9,939 nt of DNA from an uncultured Alphaproteobacteria bacterium (GCA_937950105.1 CALFEM010000399.1:1-9939); one strand, 5' to 3'. Shown: positions 1 to 7,608, counted from the stretch's first letter. Program-made: numbers and translations. Notes: generated by a model not told the origin, from the letters alone.

Positions 1-40
1 TGCCTAAGTGACTGGAGTTCAGCGTGTGCTCTTCCGATCT
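1..40 (+). other. Illumina TruSeq indexed (P7/Read 2) adapter remnant
   Basis: This is not biological sequence. Positions 8-40 match the TruSeq Read 2 adapter ending in GCTCTTCCGATCT, except that one A is missing (AGCGTG where the adapter has AGACGTG, about position 22). Positions 2-7 (GCCTAA) are the reverse complement of TTAGGC, which is TruSeq index 3, and the T at position 1 fits the last base of the P7 flow-cell sequence. Genomic sequence begins at about 41. The adapter sequences are recalled from general knowledge, not searched. Confidence 0.97.
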
Positions 41-169
41 CTCGCGTTCGCACATCTTCTGGCGCTCGATGCGCCGCACGAGGATGCCCGCGCCTATCGC
101 CTCGATCGCTTCCGCACCGGACATCTGATCGACGAGAAGGGCATGGGCAACCAGCCCAACCTGCACTGA
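41..169 (+). CDS. mgdA: N-methylglutamate dehydrogenase subunit A / sarcosine oxidase beta subunit, C-terminal end only
   Basis: Only the last 42 codons are present; the 5' part is cut off by the adapter junction. The readable tail contains YRLDRFRTGHLIDEKGMG and ends in NLH, like the C-terminus of sarcosine oxidase beta subunits (the RF..G.LIDE pattern). In that family the beta subunit carries non-covalent FAD and covalent FMN and oxidises the N-methyl amino acid; none of those sites lies in this fragment. Identity rests on the tail motif plus position: it is followed 33 nt later by a delta subunit, then alpha and gamma, the standard soxBDAG/mgdABCD order. The mgd name is chosen over sox because the NMG genes gmaS and mgsABC are in the same window. 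Confidence 0.75.
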   Translation, partial: LAFAHLLALDAPHEDARAYRLDRFRTGHLIDEKGMGNQPNLH

Positions 170-202
170 ACCGGTCAACCGCACGCTTAGAGGATTATCT
201 CG

Positions 203-511
203 ATGCGCATCGCCTGCCCGCACTGCGGAGACCGCGGCCTCGACGAGTTCGTCTTTCTCGGCGATGCGCGCGTGACGCGACCAATGGCGGATGCGGCCGA
301 GCCGGCGGACGCCTTCCACGCCTACGGCTATCTGCGAATGAATCCTGCCGGACCAACTGACGAGCTTTGGTTCCACGCCGCGGGCTGTCACGCTTGGCTC
401 GTGGTGACGCGCGACACCCGCACGCATGTGATTGCGTCAGTGCGGCTCGCTCGGGATGTCGCGCTGGAGCTCCGCGCGGTCGCATCGACGACAGAGGACG
501 CAAGCGCATGA
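203..511 (+). CDS. mgdB: N-methylglutamate dehydrogenase subunit B (sarcosine oxidase delta-like, zinc-binding)
   Basis: A 102-aa protein of the heterotetrameric sarcosine oxidase delta family (SoxD). It has CPHCG at residues 5-9, a conserved NPAG at 47-50, then H58 and C62 in WFHAAGCHAW. C5, C8, H58 and C62 have the spacing of the zinc ligands known in sarcosine oxidase delta subunits, so a structural Zn site looks intact. The subunit is small and non-catalytic and stabilises the cytoplasmic tetramer. The ATG at 203 has a good ribosome-binding site, AGAGGA at 189-194, 8 nt upstream. Its TGA overlaps the ATG of the next gene (ATGA at 508-511), which indicates translational coupling. Confidence 0.88.
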   Translation: MRIACPHCGDRGLDEFVFLGDARVTRPMADAAEPADAFHAYGYLRMNPAGPTDELWFHAAGCHAWLVVTRDTRTHVIASVRLARDVALELRAVASTTEDASA

Positions 512-3489
512 GCGGCCCGCAATCAAACCGCCTGGCCAGCGGCGGCAGGATCGACCGCAGTCGCGCACTACGCTTCACGTTCGACGGCCGCAGCTATTCG
601 GGCTTCTCCGGCGACACCCTCGCATCCGCGCTGCTCGCCAACGGCGTGCGTCTCGTCGGCCGCTCGTTCAAATATCATCGTCCGCGCGGAATCCTGTCGG
701 CCGGTTCCGAGGAGCCCAACGCGCTCGTCGAGTTGCGCAACGGCGCACGCCGCGAACCGAACACACGCGCAACAACCGCTGAGCTTTTCGACGGCCTCGT
801 TGCGGAAAGCCAGAATCGATGGCCGTCGCTCGCGCTCGACGTCATGTCGGTCAACAGCCTTCTCGCGCCCGTATTCGTCGCCGGCTTCTACTACAAGACG
901 TTCATGTGGCCGGCCGCCTTCTGGGAAAAGCTCTACGAGCCGATGATCCGTCGCGCCGCCGGTCTCGGTCGTGCAGCCGCCGAACCCGATTCCGACAGCT
1001 ACGAGAAGGTCAGCGCATTCTGCGATGTCCTCGTGATCGGTGGTGGTCCCGCGGGACTTATGGCGGCGCTCGCGGCGGCGCGATCCGGCGCGCGCGTCAT
1101 CCTCACGGACGAGAGCTTCGCCCTCGGCGGCCGGCTTCTCTCCGAGCGCGCAGAAATCGACGGAGGTGATGCCAACGCATGGATCGCGCGCGTCCGCGAC
1201 GAACTCGATGCCCTCGCGAATGTACGCATTCTCACCCGCACGACGCTGTTCGCTGCTTACGACTCCGGCACCTGTGCGGCCATCGAGCGCGTCGCCGATC
1301 ACCTTGCAGCGCCGCCACCGCATATGCCGCGTCAGCGAATCTGGCGCATCATTGCGAAGCAGGTGATTGTAACCGCCGGAGCGACCGAGCGGCCGATCGT
1401 GTTCGGCAATAATGACCGCCCGGGCGTGATGCTGGCCGGGGCAGTGCGCAGCTACATCAACCGCTTTGGCGTAGCGCCCGGCCGCCGCGCTGTGGTTTTC
1501 GCCAACAATGACGACGGTTGCGCAACCGTGCGTGATCTCGCCAGCGCCGGCATCGAGATCGCCGCGCTCGTCGACACGCGCGCATCATCGCCACAATACA
1601 TCAGCGAACTGGCGGCGCACCACGGCGTCCGTCTGGTCAACGGTGTCGTCACCGACGTCGAAGGCCGCCTCGGTGTTCGCAGTGTGCGCATTCGCCCTCA
1701 CGCCGGCGCGCCGTTCACGCTCGATTGCGACCTCGTCGCTGTCTCCAGCGGCTGGAACCCGAACGTGCAGATCACCACACATCTCGGCGGCAAGCCGCGT
1801 TGGAGCGATACGCTCGCCGCGTTCGTGCCGGGCGAGCTGCCACGCGGCATGAGCGTCGCCGGCGCAGCGGCGGGCGACTACGCCCTCTACACCAGCCTGG
1901 CCGGTGGCGCGCGCGCCGGCCACACCGCCGCAGAGGCAACAGGATTCTCGTCGCCCCCCATCGACACGCCACGCGCGGACGACGAACCCACGTCCATCGC
2001 CGCCTTCTGGCACGTGCAGGGCACGCGTCACAAAGCCTTCGTCGATTTCCAGAACGATGTCGCCACCACCGACATCGCCCTCGCCGAACGCGAGGGCTAT
2101 CGCTCCATCGAGCACGTCAAGCGCTACACCACGCTCGGCATGGCGACCGATCAGGGCCGTACCGGCAGCGTCAACGCCATCGCGATCCTCGCCGCGCTCA
2201 CCGACAAGTCGATTCCGGAGACGGGCGTGACGGCCGCGCGCCCGCCCTTCACCCCCGTCGCACTCGGTGCCTTCGCCGGACATCATCGCGGCCGTACCTT
2301 CAAGCCCGAGCGCCGGCCCGCTTCTTACGACTGGACGAAAGCCAATGCCGGCGTGCTCGTCGAAACCGGGCTCTGGCTGCGGCCTGCCTATTTTCCCCGT
2401 GCGGGCGAGCGCGACTGGCTCGAAAGCGTCAGCCGCGAGGTGGCCACGGTGCGTAGCGCCGTCGGCATTTGCGACGTCTCCACGCTCGGCAAGATCAACG
2501 TGCAGGGGCCAGACGCGCTGGCCCTGCTCGAGCGCCTCTACGCCAACGATCTCGCGAGCCTCAGGGTCGGCCGCGCGCGCTATGGCGTGATGCTGCGCGA
2601 GGACGGCTTCCTGATGGACGACGGCACCATCGCGCGATTGGACGAGCAGCACTACTTCGTCACCACGACCACCGCGAATGCTGCGAAGGTGTATCAGCAC
2701 ATGCAGTTCGCGCTGCAATGGCTTTGGCCCGAGCTCGACGTGCAGATCGCCTCGGCCACCGAGCAGTGGGCGCAGTTCGCCATCGCGGGACCGCGCGCCC
2801 GCGAGTTGCTGCGAGAGATCATCGATGCAGCGCACGACATCTCCAACGCAGCGTTCCCTTATCTCGCCGTCGGCGACGTCACGTGCTGTGGTGGCATCAA
2901 GACGCGCCTTTATCGCCTCTCGTTCTCAGGCGAACTTGCCTACGAGATCGGCGTTCCCGCGCGCTTCGGCCCGGCTCTCTGGCAACGCCTGCTGCTAGCC
3001 GGCGAACCCCTCGGCGCGTGCGCCTACGGCAGCGAAGCGCTCGGCGTGATGCGCATCGAGAAGGGCCACATCAGCGGACCGGAACTGAACGGCACGACCA
3101 CGGCGGCGGACGTCGGCCTCGGCGCCATGCGCTCGAGGAAGAAGGATTACATCGGCCGCGTGCTCGGCGAACGGCCTGGTCTCGTCGATCCTGCACGCCC
3201 GGCGCTCGTCGGCTTGCGCCCCGTTGAGCGCGCGCAGAGGCTGCGTGCAGGCGCACACTTCATCGCGCGAACGGCCGAAGCCACGGCCGCCAACGACGAT
3301 GGCTACATGACCTCCACCGCCTTCTCGCCGTCACTCGGTCACTGGATCGGCCTCGGCCTGTTGCGGCACGGTCCGCAACGTCAAGGCGAGATCATCCGCG
3401 CGGTCGATCCGGTTCGCGGGGAGGACGTCCTCGTCGAGGTCGTCGCGCCGGTGTTCATCGATGCCAGGGGAGAGCGGTTGCGTGCCTGA
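508..3489 (+). CDS. mgdC: N-methylglutamate dehydrogenase subunit C (sarcosine oxidase alpha-like)
   Basis: A 993-aa protein, the usual length for SoxA/MgdC alpha subunits. Residues about 20-105 resemble the 2Fe-2S-ferredoxin-fold domain of HcnA/SoxA (GDTLASALL, then FKYHRPRG), but the first cysteine in the protein is C172, so no cluster can bind there. C172-G183 has the dinucleotide-binding signature VLVIGGGPAG, expected to bind NAD, and a second Rossmann-like stretch starts near residue 324. From about residue 612 to the end is a GcvT-like aminomethyltransferase/folate domain (GICDVSTLGKI, then DLASLRVGRARYG), where the one-carbon product would be loaded onto tetrahydrofolate. The ATG at 508 overlaps the mgdB stop. 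The frame stays open upstream to 367, but that would be antiparallel in reading frame to mgdB coding sequence and is rejected. No internal frameshift is seen. Without the neighbours this would be called sarcosine oxidase alpha. Confidence 0.85.
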   Translation: MSGPQSNRLASGGRIDRSRALRFTFDGRSYSGFSGDTLASALLANGVRLVGRSFKYHRPRGILSAGSEEPNALVELRNGARREPNTRATTAELFDGLVAESQNRWPSLALDVMSVNSLLAPVFVAGFYYKTFMWPAAFWEKLYEPMIRRAAGLGRAAAEPDSDSYEKVSAFCDVLVIGGGPAGLMAALAAARSGARVILTDESFALGGRLLSERAEIDGGDANAWIARVRDELDALANVRILTRTTLFAAYDSGTCAAIERVADHLAAPPPHMPRQRIWRIIAKQVIVTAGATERPIVFGNNDRPGVMLAGAVRSYINRFGVAPGRRAVVFANNDDGCATVRDLASAGIEIAALVDTRASSPQYISELAAHHGVRLVNGVVTDVEGRLGVRSVRIRPHAGAPFTLDCDLVAVSSGWNPNVQITTHLGGKPRWSDTLAAFVPGELPRGMSVAGAAAGDYALYTSLAGGARAGHTAAEATGFSSPPIDTPRADDEPTSIAAFWHVQGTRHKAFVDFQNDVATTDIALAEREGYRSIEHVKRYTTLGMATDQGRTGSVNAIAILAALTDKSIPETGVTAARPPFTPVALGAFAGHHRGRTFKPERRPASYDWTKANAGVLVETGLWLRPAYFPRAGERDWLESVSREVATVRSAVGICDVSTLGKINVQGPDALALLERLYANDLASLRVGRARYGVMLREDGFLMDDGTIARLDEQHYFVTTTTANAAKVYQHMQFALQWLWPELDVQIASATEQWAQFAIAGPRARELLREIIDAAHDISNAAFPYLAVGDVTCCGGIKTRLYRLSFSGELAYEIGVPARFGPALWQRLLLAGEPLGACAYGSEALGVMRIEKGHISGPELNGTTTAADVGLGAMRSRKKDYIGRVLGERPGLVDPARPALVGLRPVERAQRLRAGAHFIARTAEATAANDDGYMTSTAFSPSLGHWIGLGLLRHGPQRQGEIIRAVDPVRGEDVLVEVVAPVFIDARGERLRA
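3466..3474 (+). promoter_or_regulatory. Ribosome-binding site deciding a GTG start for mgdD
   Basis: AGGGGAGAG lies inside the end of mgdC, 7 nt before the GTG at 3482. An in-frame ATG at 3461 lies upstream of this site, lacks a comparable one and would lengthen the overlap with mgdC, so GTG 3482 is preferred. Confidence 0.6.
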
Positions 3490-4057
3490 TCCAATCCTCC
3501 AACCCGCGTCAGCCGTTGCAGCATGGACGCCCGTCGCCACGGCCGGCCTCTCGATCGACGTGCGTGACGACCTCACGATCGCCGGCATCGCGCCGTTTCG
3601 CGGCAAGGCTCAAGCCGTGTCCGAGGCACTCGCGGAACGCTACGGGCTTGCGCTGCCGGCAGCGTGCAGACGCATCAGCGGAGACGACATCACGCTGCAG
3701 TGGTCCGGCCCCGATCAATGGATCGCCATCGCCGGACGCGGCGCGGCACGCGATCTCGAAGTCGAGCTGAAGCCGCTGCTCGCGGGCCCGGCCGCGGTCG
3801 TCGAGCATTCTGACGCACGCGCCGTCGGCGTGTTCAGCGGCAAGCATGCCCGCGATGTGCTGGCCAAGGGCCTCCCGATCGATCTCCACGAGCGGGCGTT
3901 TCGCGTCGGAGACGTCGCCATCACACACGCCAACCACATCGGCGTGACGATCACGCAAACCGGAAACGAGCCCGCGTACGAAATCATGCTCTATCGCAGC
4001 TACGCCGACAGCTTCGCAGACTGGCTGCGTCACGCCACCGCGGAACTCACAGCCTGA
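3482..4057 (+). CDS. mgdD: N-methylglutamate dehydrogenase subunit D (sarcosine oxidase gamma-like)
   Basis: A 191-aa protein of the SoxG gamma family, which has a weak GcvT-like fold and sits at the subunit interface of the tetramer. Family-like features are LQWSGPDQWIAI in the middle (about residues 77-88), a VEHSDARAVGVFSGKHARDVLAKG block, and a C-terminal NEPAYEIMLYRSYADSFADWL stretch read in pieces. The GTG start overlaps the mgdC stop by 8 nt, so all three complete mgd genes are translationally linked. It is the last gene of the + strand arm: its stop is 15 nt from the stop of the convergent regulator. Gamma subunits diverge quickly, so position supports the call as much as sequence does. 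Confidence 0.82.
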   Translation: MPDPILQPASAVAAWTPVATAGLSIDVRDDLTIAGIAPFRGKAQAVSEALAERYGLALPAACRRISGDDITLQWSGPDQWIAIAGRGAARDLEVELKPLLAGPAAVVEHSDARAVGVFSGKHARDVLAKGLPIDLHERAFRVGDVAITHANHIGVTITQTGNEPAYEIMLYRSYADSFADWLRHATAELTA

Positions 4058-4072
4058 ACCGGCCGAGACTCC

Positions 4073-4774
4073 TCAGCGATCGCGCCGATAGACGATGATC
4101 GAAAGATAGGTGATAGGCCGCTTGATCAGTTCGCCGGGACCGTGAAGTTCTGCGGAATCGAACAGCAGACTGTCGCCGGGCTTGAGATGATAGCTCTGAT
4201 CGCCGTGCACATAGGACACCTCGCCGGTCAACATGTAGATGAACTCGACGCCTTCGTGGCGAAACTCGGTGTAGACCTCGGCATCGTCGGCAAGCGTGAT
4301 CAGATAAGGTTCGAAGGCGACGTCGCCGCCGACCGACTGGCCGAGCAGATGATAATGGTGACCGACCTTGGTGCCGCGCCGTCGGATGGCGAGACCATTG
4401 CCGACCTTGACGAACGAGCAGCCGCGGCTCTTCTCATGCCCGCGCAGCAAGTCGGTGAGCTGGATGTTGAGTGCGGAAGCGACATCCTGCAGCGTGCCGA
4501 GCGAGGCCGAGATCTGGCCGTTCTCGATTTTCGACAGCATGCCGGCGGAGATATTCGACTGGTGCGCCAGCTCCGTCACGGTCAGATTCGCCGTCTTGCG
4601 ATAATCGCGCACCTGGTTGCCTATCGCCTGCTCGAGACTGCGCACGACCGGGGCGCCCGATACCGTCGCCAGCGCTTCGCGCTCGCGATCCGCGCGCGAT
4701 CTTGACTTCGCCGCGTGCGCGGCGGCCGCCTTTGCCGTGGCCTTTCCGGCGGGCTCTTTCGCAGTCTTCTTCAA
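4073..4774 (-). CDS. XRE-family HTH transcriptional regulator with C-terminal cupin domain
   Basis: A 233-aa protein. Residues 1-35 form a Lys/Ala/Arg-rich tail. Residues about 52-107 are an XRE/HipB-type helix-turn-helix (LTVTELAHQSNISAGMLSKI, then ENGQISASLGTL). Residues about 150-231 are a single cupin, with FRHEGVEFIYMLTGEVSYV and PGDSLLFDSAELHGP giving possible ligands. This architecture is common among small-molecule-sensing repressors and activators. There is no in-frame ATG before M79, which lies inside the HTH, so the start must be non-ATG. TTG at 4774 has GGAGAG 5 nt upstream and gives a full domain set. The gene lies 74 nt downstream of gmaS, same strand, and converges on mgdD. A role in sensing methylamine, N-methylglutamate or nitrogen status is inferred from position only. 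Confidence 0.85.
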   Translation of the reverse strand: MKKTAKEPAGKATAKAAAAHAAKSRSRADREREALATVSGAPVVRSLEQAIGNQVRDYRKTANLTVTELAHQSNISAGMLSKIENGQISASLGTLQDVASALNIQLTDLLRGHEKSRGCSFVKVGNGLAIRRRGTKVGHHYHLLGQSVGGDVAFEPYLITLADDAEVYTEFRHEGVEFIYMLTGEVSYVHGDQSYHLKPGDSLLFDSAELHGPGELIKRPITYLSIIVYRRDR

Positions 4775-4779
4775 CGTCG

Positions 4780-4785
4780 CTCTCC
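4780..4785 (-). promoter_or_regulatory. Ribosome-binding site supporting the TTG start of the regulator
   Basis: On the - strand GGAGAG is followed by CGACG and then TTG. The spacing of 5 nt is acceptable, and this is the best Shine-Dalgarno upstream of the HTH domain in this frame. Confidence 0.6.
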
Positions 4786-4802
4786 AACCCTGTCGCTGCG
4801 CG

Positions 4803-4831
4803 ATCCTAAAGGTGGTGCAGAGGTTAGGGAA
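4803..4831 (-). promoter_or_regulatory. Possible regulator promoter with a dyad in its spacer
   Basis: On the - strand TTCCCT (4831-4826) and TAGGAT (4808-4803) are separated by 17 nt, a weak sigma70-like pair that would start transcription about 20 nt before the TTG. The inverted repeat CCTAA (4805-4809) / TTAGG (4824-4828), with a 14-nt gap, spans the spacer, where an operator could sit. Directly upstream, GAAGCG occurs twice 11 bp apart (4829-4834 and 4840-4845, + strand). All elements are short and could arise by chance. Confidence 0.25.
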
Positions 4832-4848
4832 GCGACCTCGAAGCGGGC

Positions 4849-6211
4849 TCAGATGTCGAGCGTGTTGTCGCGCTCCCACTGCGTCAGGTGCGAGGCGTAG
4901 GCGTTCCACTCGGAGCGCTTGAGCTTGGTGTAGGACTGGACGAACGACGGCCCCAGCAGTTCGCCGAGCTCGGTATCCTTCTCCAGGTTGCGGATCGCAT
5001 CGAGCAGATTGAGCGGCAGCTTCGGCGCATCCTTCACCGTATGCCCTTCGGTGTACATGTCGATGTCGAGCCGCTTGCCCGGGTCCGCCCTGTGGTGCAC
5101 GCCGCTGAGGCCCGCCGCGATGATGACCGCCTGCATGAGATACGGATTCGCCGCGCCATCGGGAAGCCGCAGCTCGAAGCGGCCCTTGCCCGGCACGCGC
5201 ACCATGTGCGTGCGATTGTTGCCGGTCCACGTCACCGAGTTCGGCGCCCACGTCGCGCCCGAAAGCGTGCGTGGCGCATTGATGCGCTTGTAGGAGTTGA
5301 CGGTCGGGTTGGTGATTGCCGCCAGCGCCTCGGCATGGCGCATGATGCCGCCGAGGAAATGATAACCCTGACGCGACAGACCGATCTCGTCGGCCGGATC
5401 GAAGAAGCGATTGTCGCGGCCGGCCTTGTCCCACACGGAAATGTGCGCGTGGCAGCCGTTACCGGTGAGCCCGAGGAACGGCTTCGGCATGAAGGTCGCG
5501 CGAAGCCCGTGCTTTTCGGCGATCGATTTGGCCATGAACTTGAAGAACGCATGCCGGTCCGCCGTGACCAGCGCGTCGTCGAACATCCAGTTCATTTCCC
5601 ACTGGCCGTTGGCGTCCTCGTGATCGTTCTGGTACGGCCCCCAGCCGAGTTCCAGCATGCAGTCGCAGATCTCGGAAATGACGTCGTAGCGGCGCATCAG
5701 CGCCTGCTGGTCGTAGCAGGACTTGGTGGCGGTGTCGGCGTCGTCCGAGATCATCGTGCCGCACGGCTTGGTCAGGAAGAACTCGCACTCGACGCCGGTC
5801 TTGACGTAGAGCCCTTCCGCCGCAGCCTTCGCAATCACGTTCTTCAGAACCACGCGCGGCGCCTGCGCCACCTCGCGCTCCTCCATCACGCAGTCGGCCG
5901 GCACCCACGCGACATCGCGCCGCCAGGGCAACTGCACAACAGAGTTCGCATCCGGCATGGCGAAGAGATCGGGGTCGGCGGGCGTCAGGTCCAGCCACGT
6001 GGCGAAGCCGGCGAAGCCCGCGCCATCCTTCTGCATCTCCGCGATGGCCGCCGCCGGCACCAGTTTGGCACGCTGCGCACCACAGGTCGGTGTATGAGAT
6101 CATGAAGTAGCGGATGCCATGCTGCTTCGCGTAGGCCGCGAGATCGAGTCCGCCCGAAGCGTTGACGGGCGATGCGTGCATGCCCCCGTGCGTATCGACG
6201 TGCTCGTTCAT
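4849..6211 (-). pseudogene. gmaS: Gamma-glutamylmethylamide synthetase (glutamine synthetase type III-like), frame broken at codon 44
   Basis: This enzyme joins methylamine to glutamate with ATP, the entry step of the NMG pathway. The ATG at 6211 has GGAGAGGG 7 nt upstream. The frame reads 43 family-like residues, including YAKQHGIRYFMISYTDL, and then fails. The next frame resumes at GAQRAKLVP (from 6081) and runs to the stop at 4849. Restoring two bases next to 6082 gives about 454 aa, in the family range. In the restored numbering, ECEFFL is at 142-147 (metal-binding glutamates), a QNDHEDANGQWEMN segment at about 195-208, GNGCHAHISVW at 251-261 (ATP-side histidine region), NPTVNSYKR at 302-310 and RFELRLPDG at 345-353. 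Catalytic motifs are intact. Glutamine synthetase GlnT-type is the alternative; the mgs/mgd context favours GmaS. The break may be a sequencing indel, in which case the gene is functional. Confidence 0.8.
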
Positions 6212-6276
6212 CACAACGCCCTCTCCCGGCAATCATTCGCAACACGACGGACGATGCACATCCGCCAACAGTCGTC

Positions 6277-7608
6277 TCAGAGGCTGCCCTGAACGCCCGG
6301 TATCCAGCTCGTCCCCGCGAGCGGGACACGCGCCATCGCCGCTGCTTCGAGCGTAAGCGCACAAAGGTCCTCGGGCTCGAGGTTGTGGACGTTGTTGTGG
6401 CCCGCGGCGCGCGCGACGGTCTGGATCTCGAGCGTCATGACCTTGAGATAGTTGGCGAGACGGCGGCCCGCGAGCACCGGATCGAGCCGCTGCGACAGCT
6501 CCGGGTCCTGCGTCGAGATGCCGGCCTGGTCGCGGCCCTCGTGCCAGTCGTCGTAGCTGCCGGCGGTGGTGCCGAGCGCGTTGTACTCGGCCTCGTGGCG
6601 CGGATCGTTGTCACCGAGTGCGACCAGCGCGGCAATGCCGATCGACACCGCGTCGGCACCGAGCGCCAGCGCTTTCGCGGCATCGGCTCCCGTGCGAATG
6701 CCGCCCGATACGATCAGCTGCACCTTGCGATGCATGCCGAGGTCCTGCAGCGCCTGCACGGCCGGGCGGATGCACGCGAGCGTCGGGATGCCGACGTGCT
6801 CGATGAACACTTCCTGCGTCGCCGCGGTGCCGCCCTGCATGCCGTCGATGACGACGACATCGGCGCCGGCCTTCACCGCGAGCGCCACGTCGTAGTAGGG
6901 CCGTGTCGCTCCGATCTTCACGTAGATCGGCTTCTCCCAGTCGGTGATCTCGCGCAGCTCGAGGATCTTGATTTCGAGATCGTCGGGCCCGGTCCAGTCG
7001 GGATGCCGGCACGCCGAGCGCTGATCGATGCCCTTCGGCAGGTTGCGCATCTCGGCGACGCGATCGGAAATCTTCTGGCCGAGCAGCATGCCGCCGCCAC
7101 CGGGCTTCGCGCCCTGACCGATGACGACCTCGATGGCATCGGCCTTGCGCAGGTCGTCGGGGTTCATGCCGTAGCGCGACGGCAGGTACTGATAAACCAG
7201 CGTCTTCGACTGCCCGCGCTCTTCCGGCGTCATGCCGCCGTCACCGGTCGTCGTCGACGTGCCGGCGATGGAGGCGCCGCGTCCGAGCGCTTCCTTCGCC
7301 TGCGCGGAGAGCGCGCCGAAGCTCATGCCGGCGATGGTGATCGGAATCTTGAGCTCGATCGGCTTCTTCGCGAAGCGCGTGCCGAGCGTGACGCTGGTCG
7401 AGCACTTCTCGCGATACCCTTCGAGCGGATAGCGAGACACCGACGCGCCGAGAAACAGCAGATCGTCGAAGTGCGGCACGCGCCGCTTGGCGCCACCACC
7501 GCGAATGTCATAGATGCCGGTGGCCGCGGCGCGGCGGATCTCCGACAGCGTGTAGTCGTCGAAGGTCCACGACTTGCGCGGCGTGGTCGGCGGATTGTGA
7601 TACGTCAT
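6277..7608 (-). CDS. mgsC: N-methylglutamate synthase subunit C (FMN-binding glutamate synthase domain, GlxD-like)
   Basis: A 443-aa stand-alone version of the synthase (FMN) domain of glutamate synthase. FMN/TIM-barrel signatures are AGMSFGALSAQAKEALGRGA at 93-112, GQGAKPGGGGMLLG at 164-177, VVVIDGMQGGTAATQE at 251-266 and SGGIRTGADAAKALALGADA at 301-320. It would catalyse the reductive or transfer half of N-methylglutamate formation. The cysteine triad that binds the [3Fe-4S] cluster in GltB-type enzymes is absent: after ALGADAVSIGIAALVALG the sequence continues DNDPRHEAEYNALGTTAG, and no cysteine occurs between C279 and C414. The start ATG shares one base with the mgsB stop (TGATG at 7610-7606). 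The stop lies 65 nt before gmaS. Confidence 0.87.
   Translation of the reverse strand: MTYHNPPTTPRKSWTFDDYTLSEIRRAAATGIYDIRGGGAKRRVPHFDDLLFLGASVSRYPLEGYREKCSTSVTLGTRFAKKPIELKIPITIAGMSFGALSAQAKEALGRGASIAGTSTTTGDGGMTPEERGQSKTLVYQYLPSRYGMNPDDLRKADAIEVVIGQGAKPGGGGMLLGQKISDRVAEMRNLPKGIDQRSACRHPDWTGPDDLEIKILELREITDWEKPIYVKIGATRPYYDVALAVKAGADVVVIDGMQGGTAATQEVFIEHVGIPTLACIRPAVQALQDLGMHRKVQLIVSGGIRTGADAAKALALGADAVSIGIAALVALGDNDPRHEAEYNALGTTAGSYDDWHEGRDQAGISTQDPELSQRLDPVLAGRRLANYLKVMTLEIQTVARAAGHNNVHNLEPEDLCALTLEAAAMARVPLAGTSWIPGVQGSL

Noticed and set aside
1585..2835. 416-codon - strand open frame inside mgdC
   Set aside because: Mirror of mgdC coding sequence with Arg/Gly/Glu-biased composition and no domain.
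367..3489. An N-terminally longer alpha subunit starting at 367
   Set aside because: The extra 47 residues overlap mgdB in another frame, are arginine-rich and have no family match; the ATGA overlap at 508 is the natural start.
4073..5434. A single 453-codon open frame on the - strand joining the regulator to an upstream extension
   Set aside because: The part above about 4774 lies out of frame over gmaS and has no domain character. The regulator has its own TTG start and ribosome-binding site.
4888..6105. Long + strand open frame opposite gmaS
   Set aside because: High-GC antisense shadow rich in Arg, His and Val; gmaS on the other strand shows clear glutamine-synthetase motifs.
6212..6276. 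Separate promoter or terminator between mgsC and gmaS
   Set aside because: The 65-nt gap shows only the gmaS ribosome-binding site; no convincing -35/-10 pair or hairpin was found.
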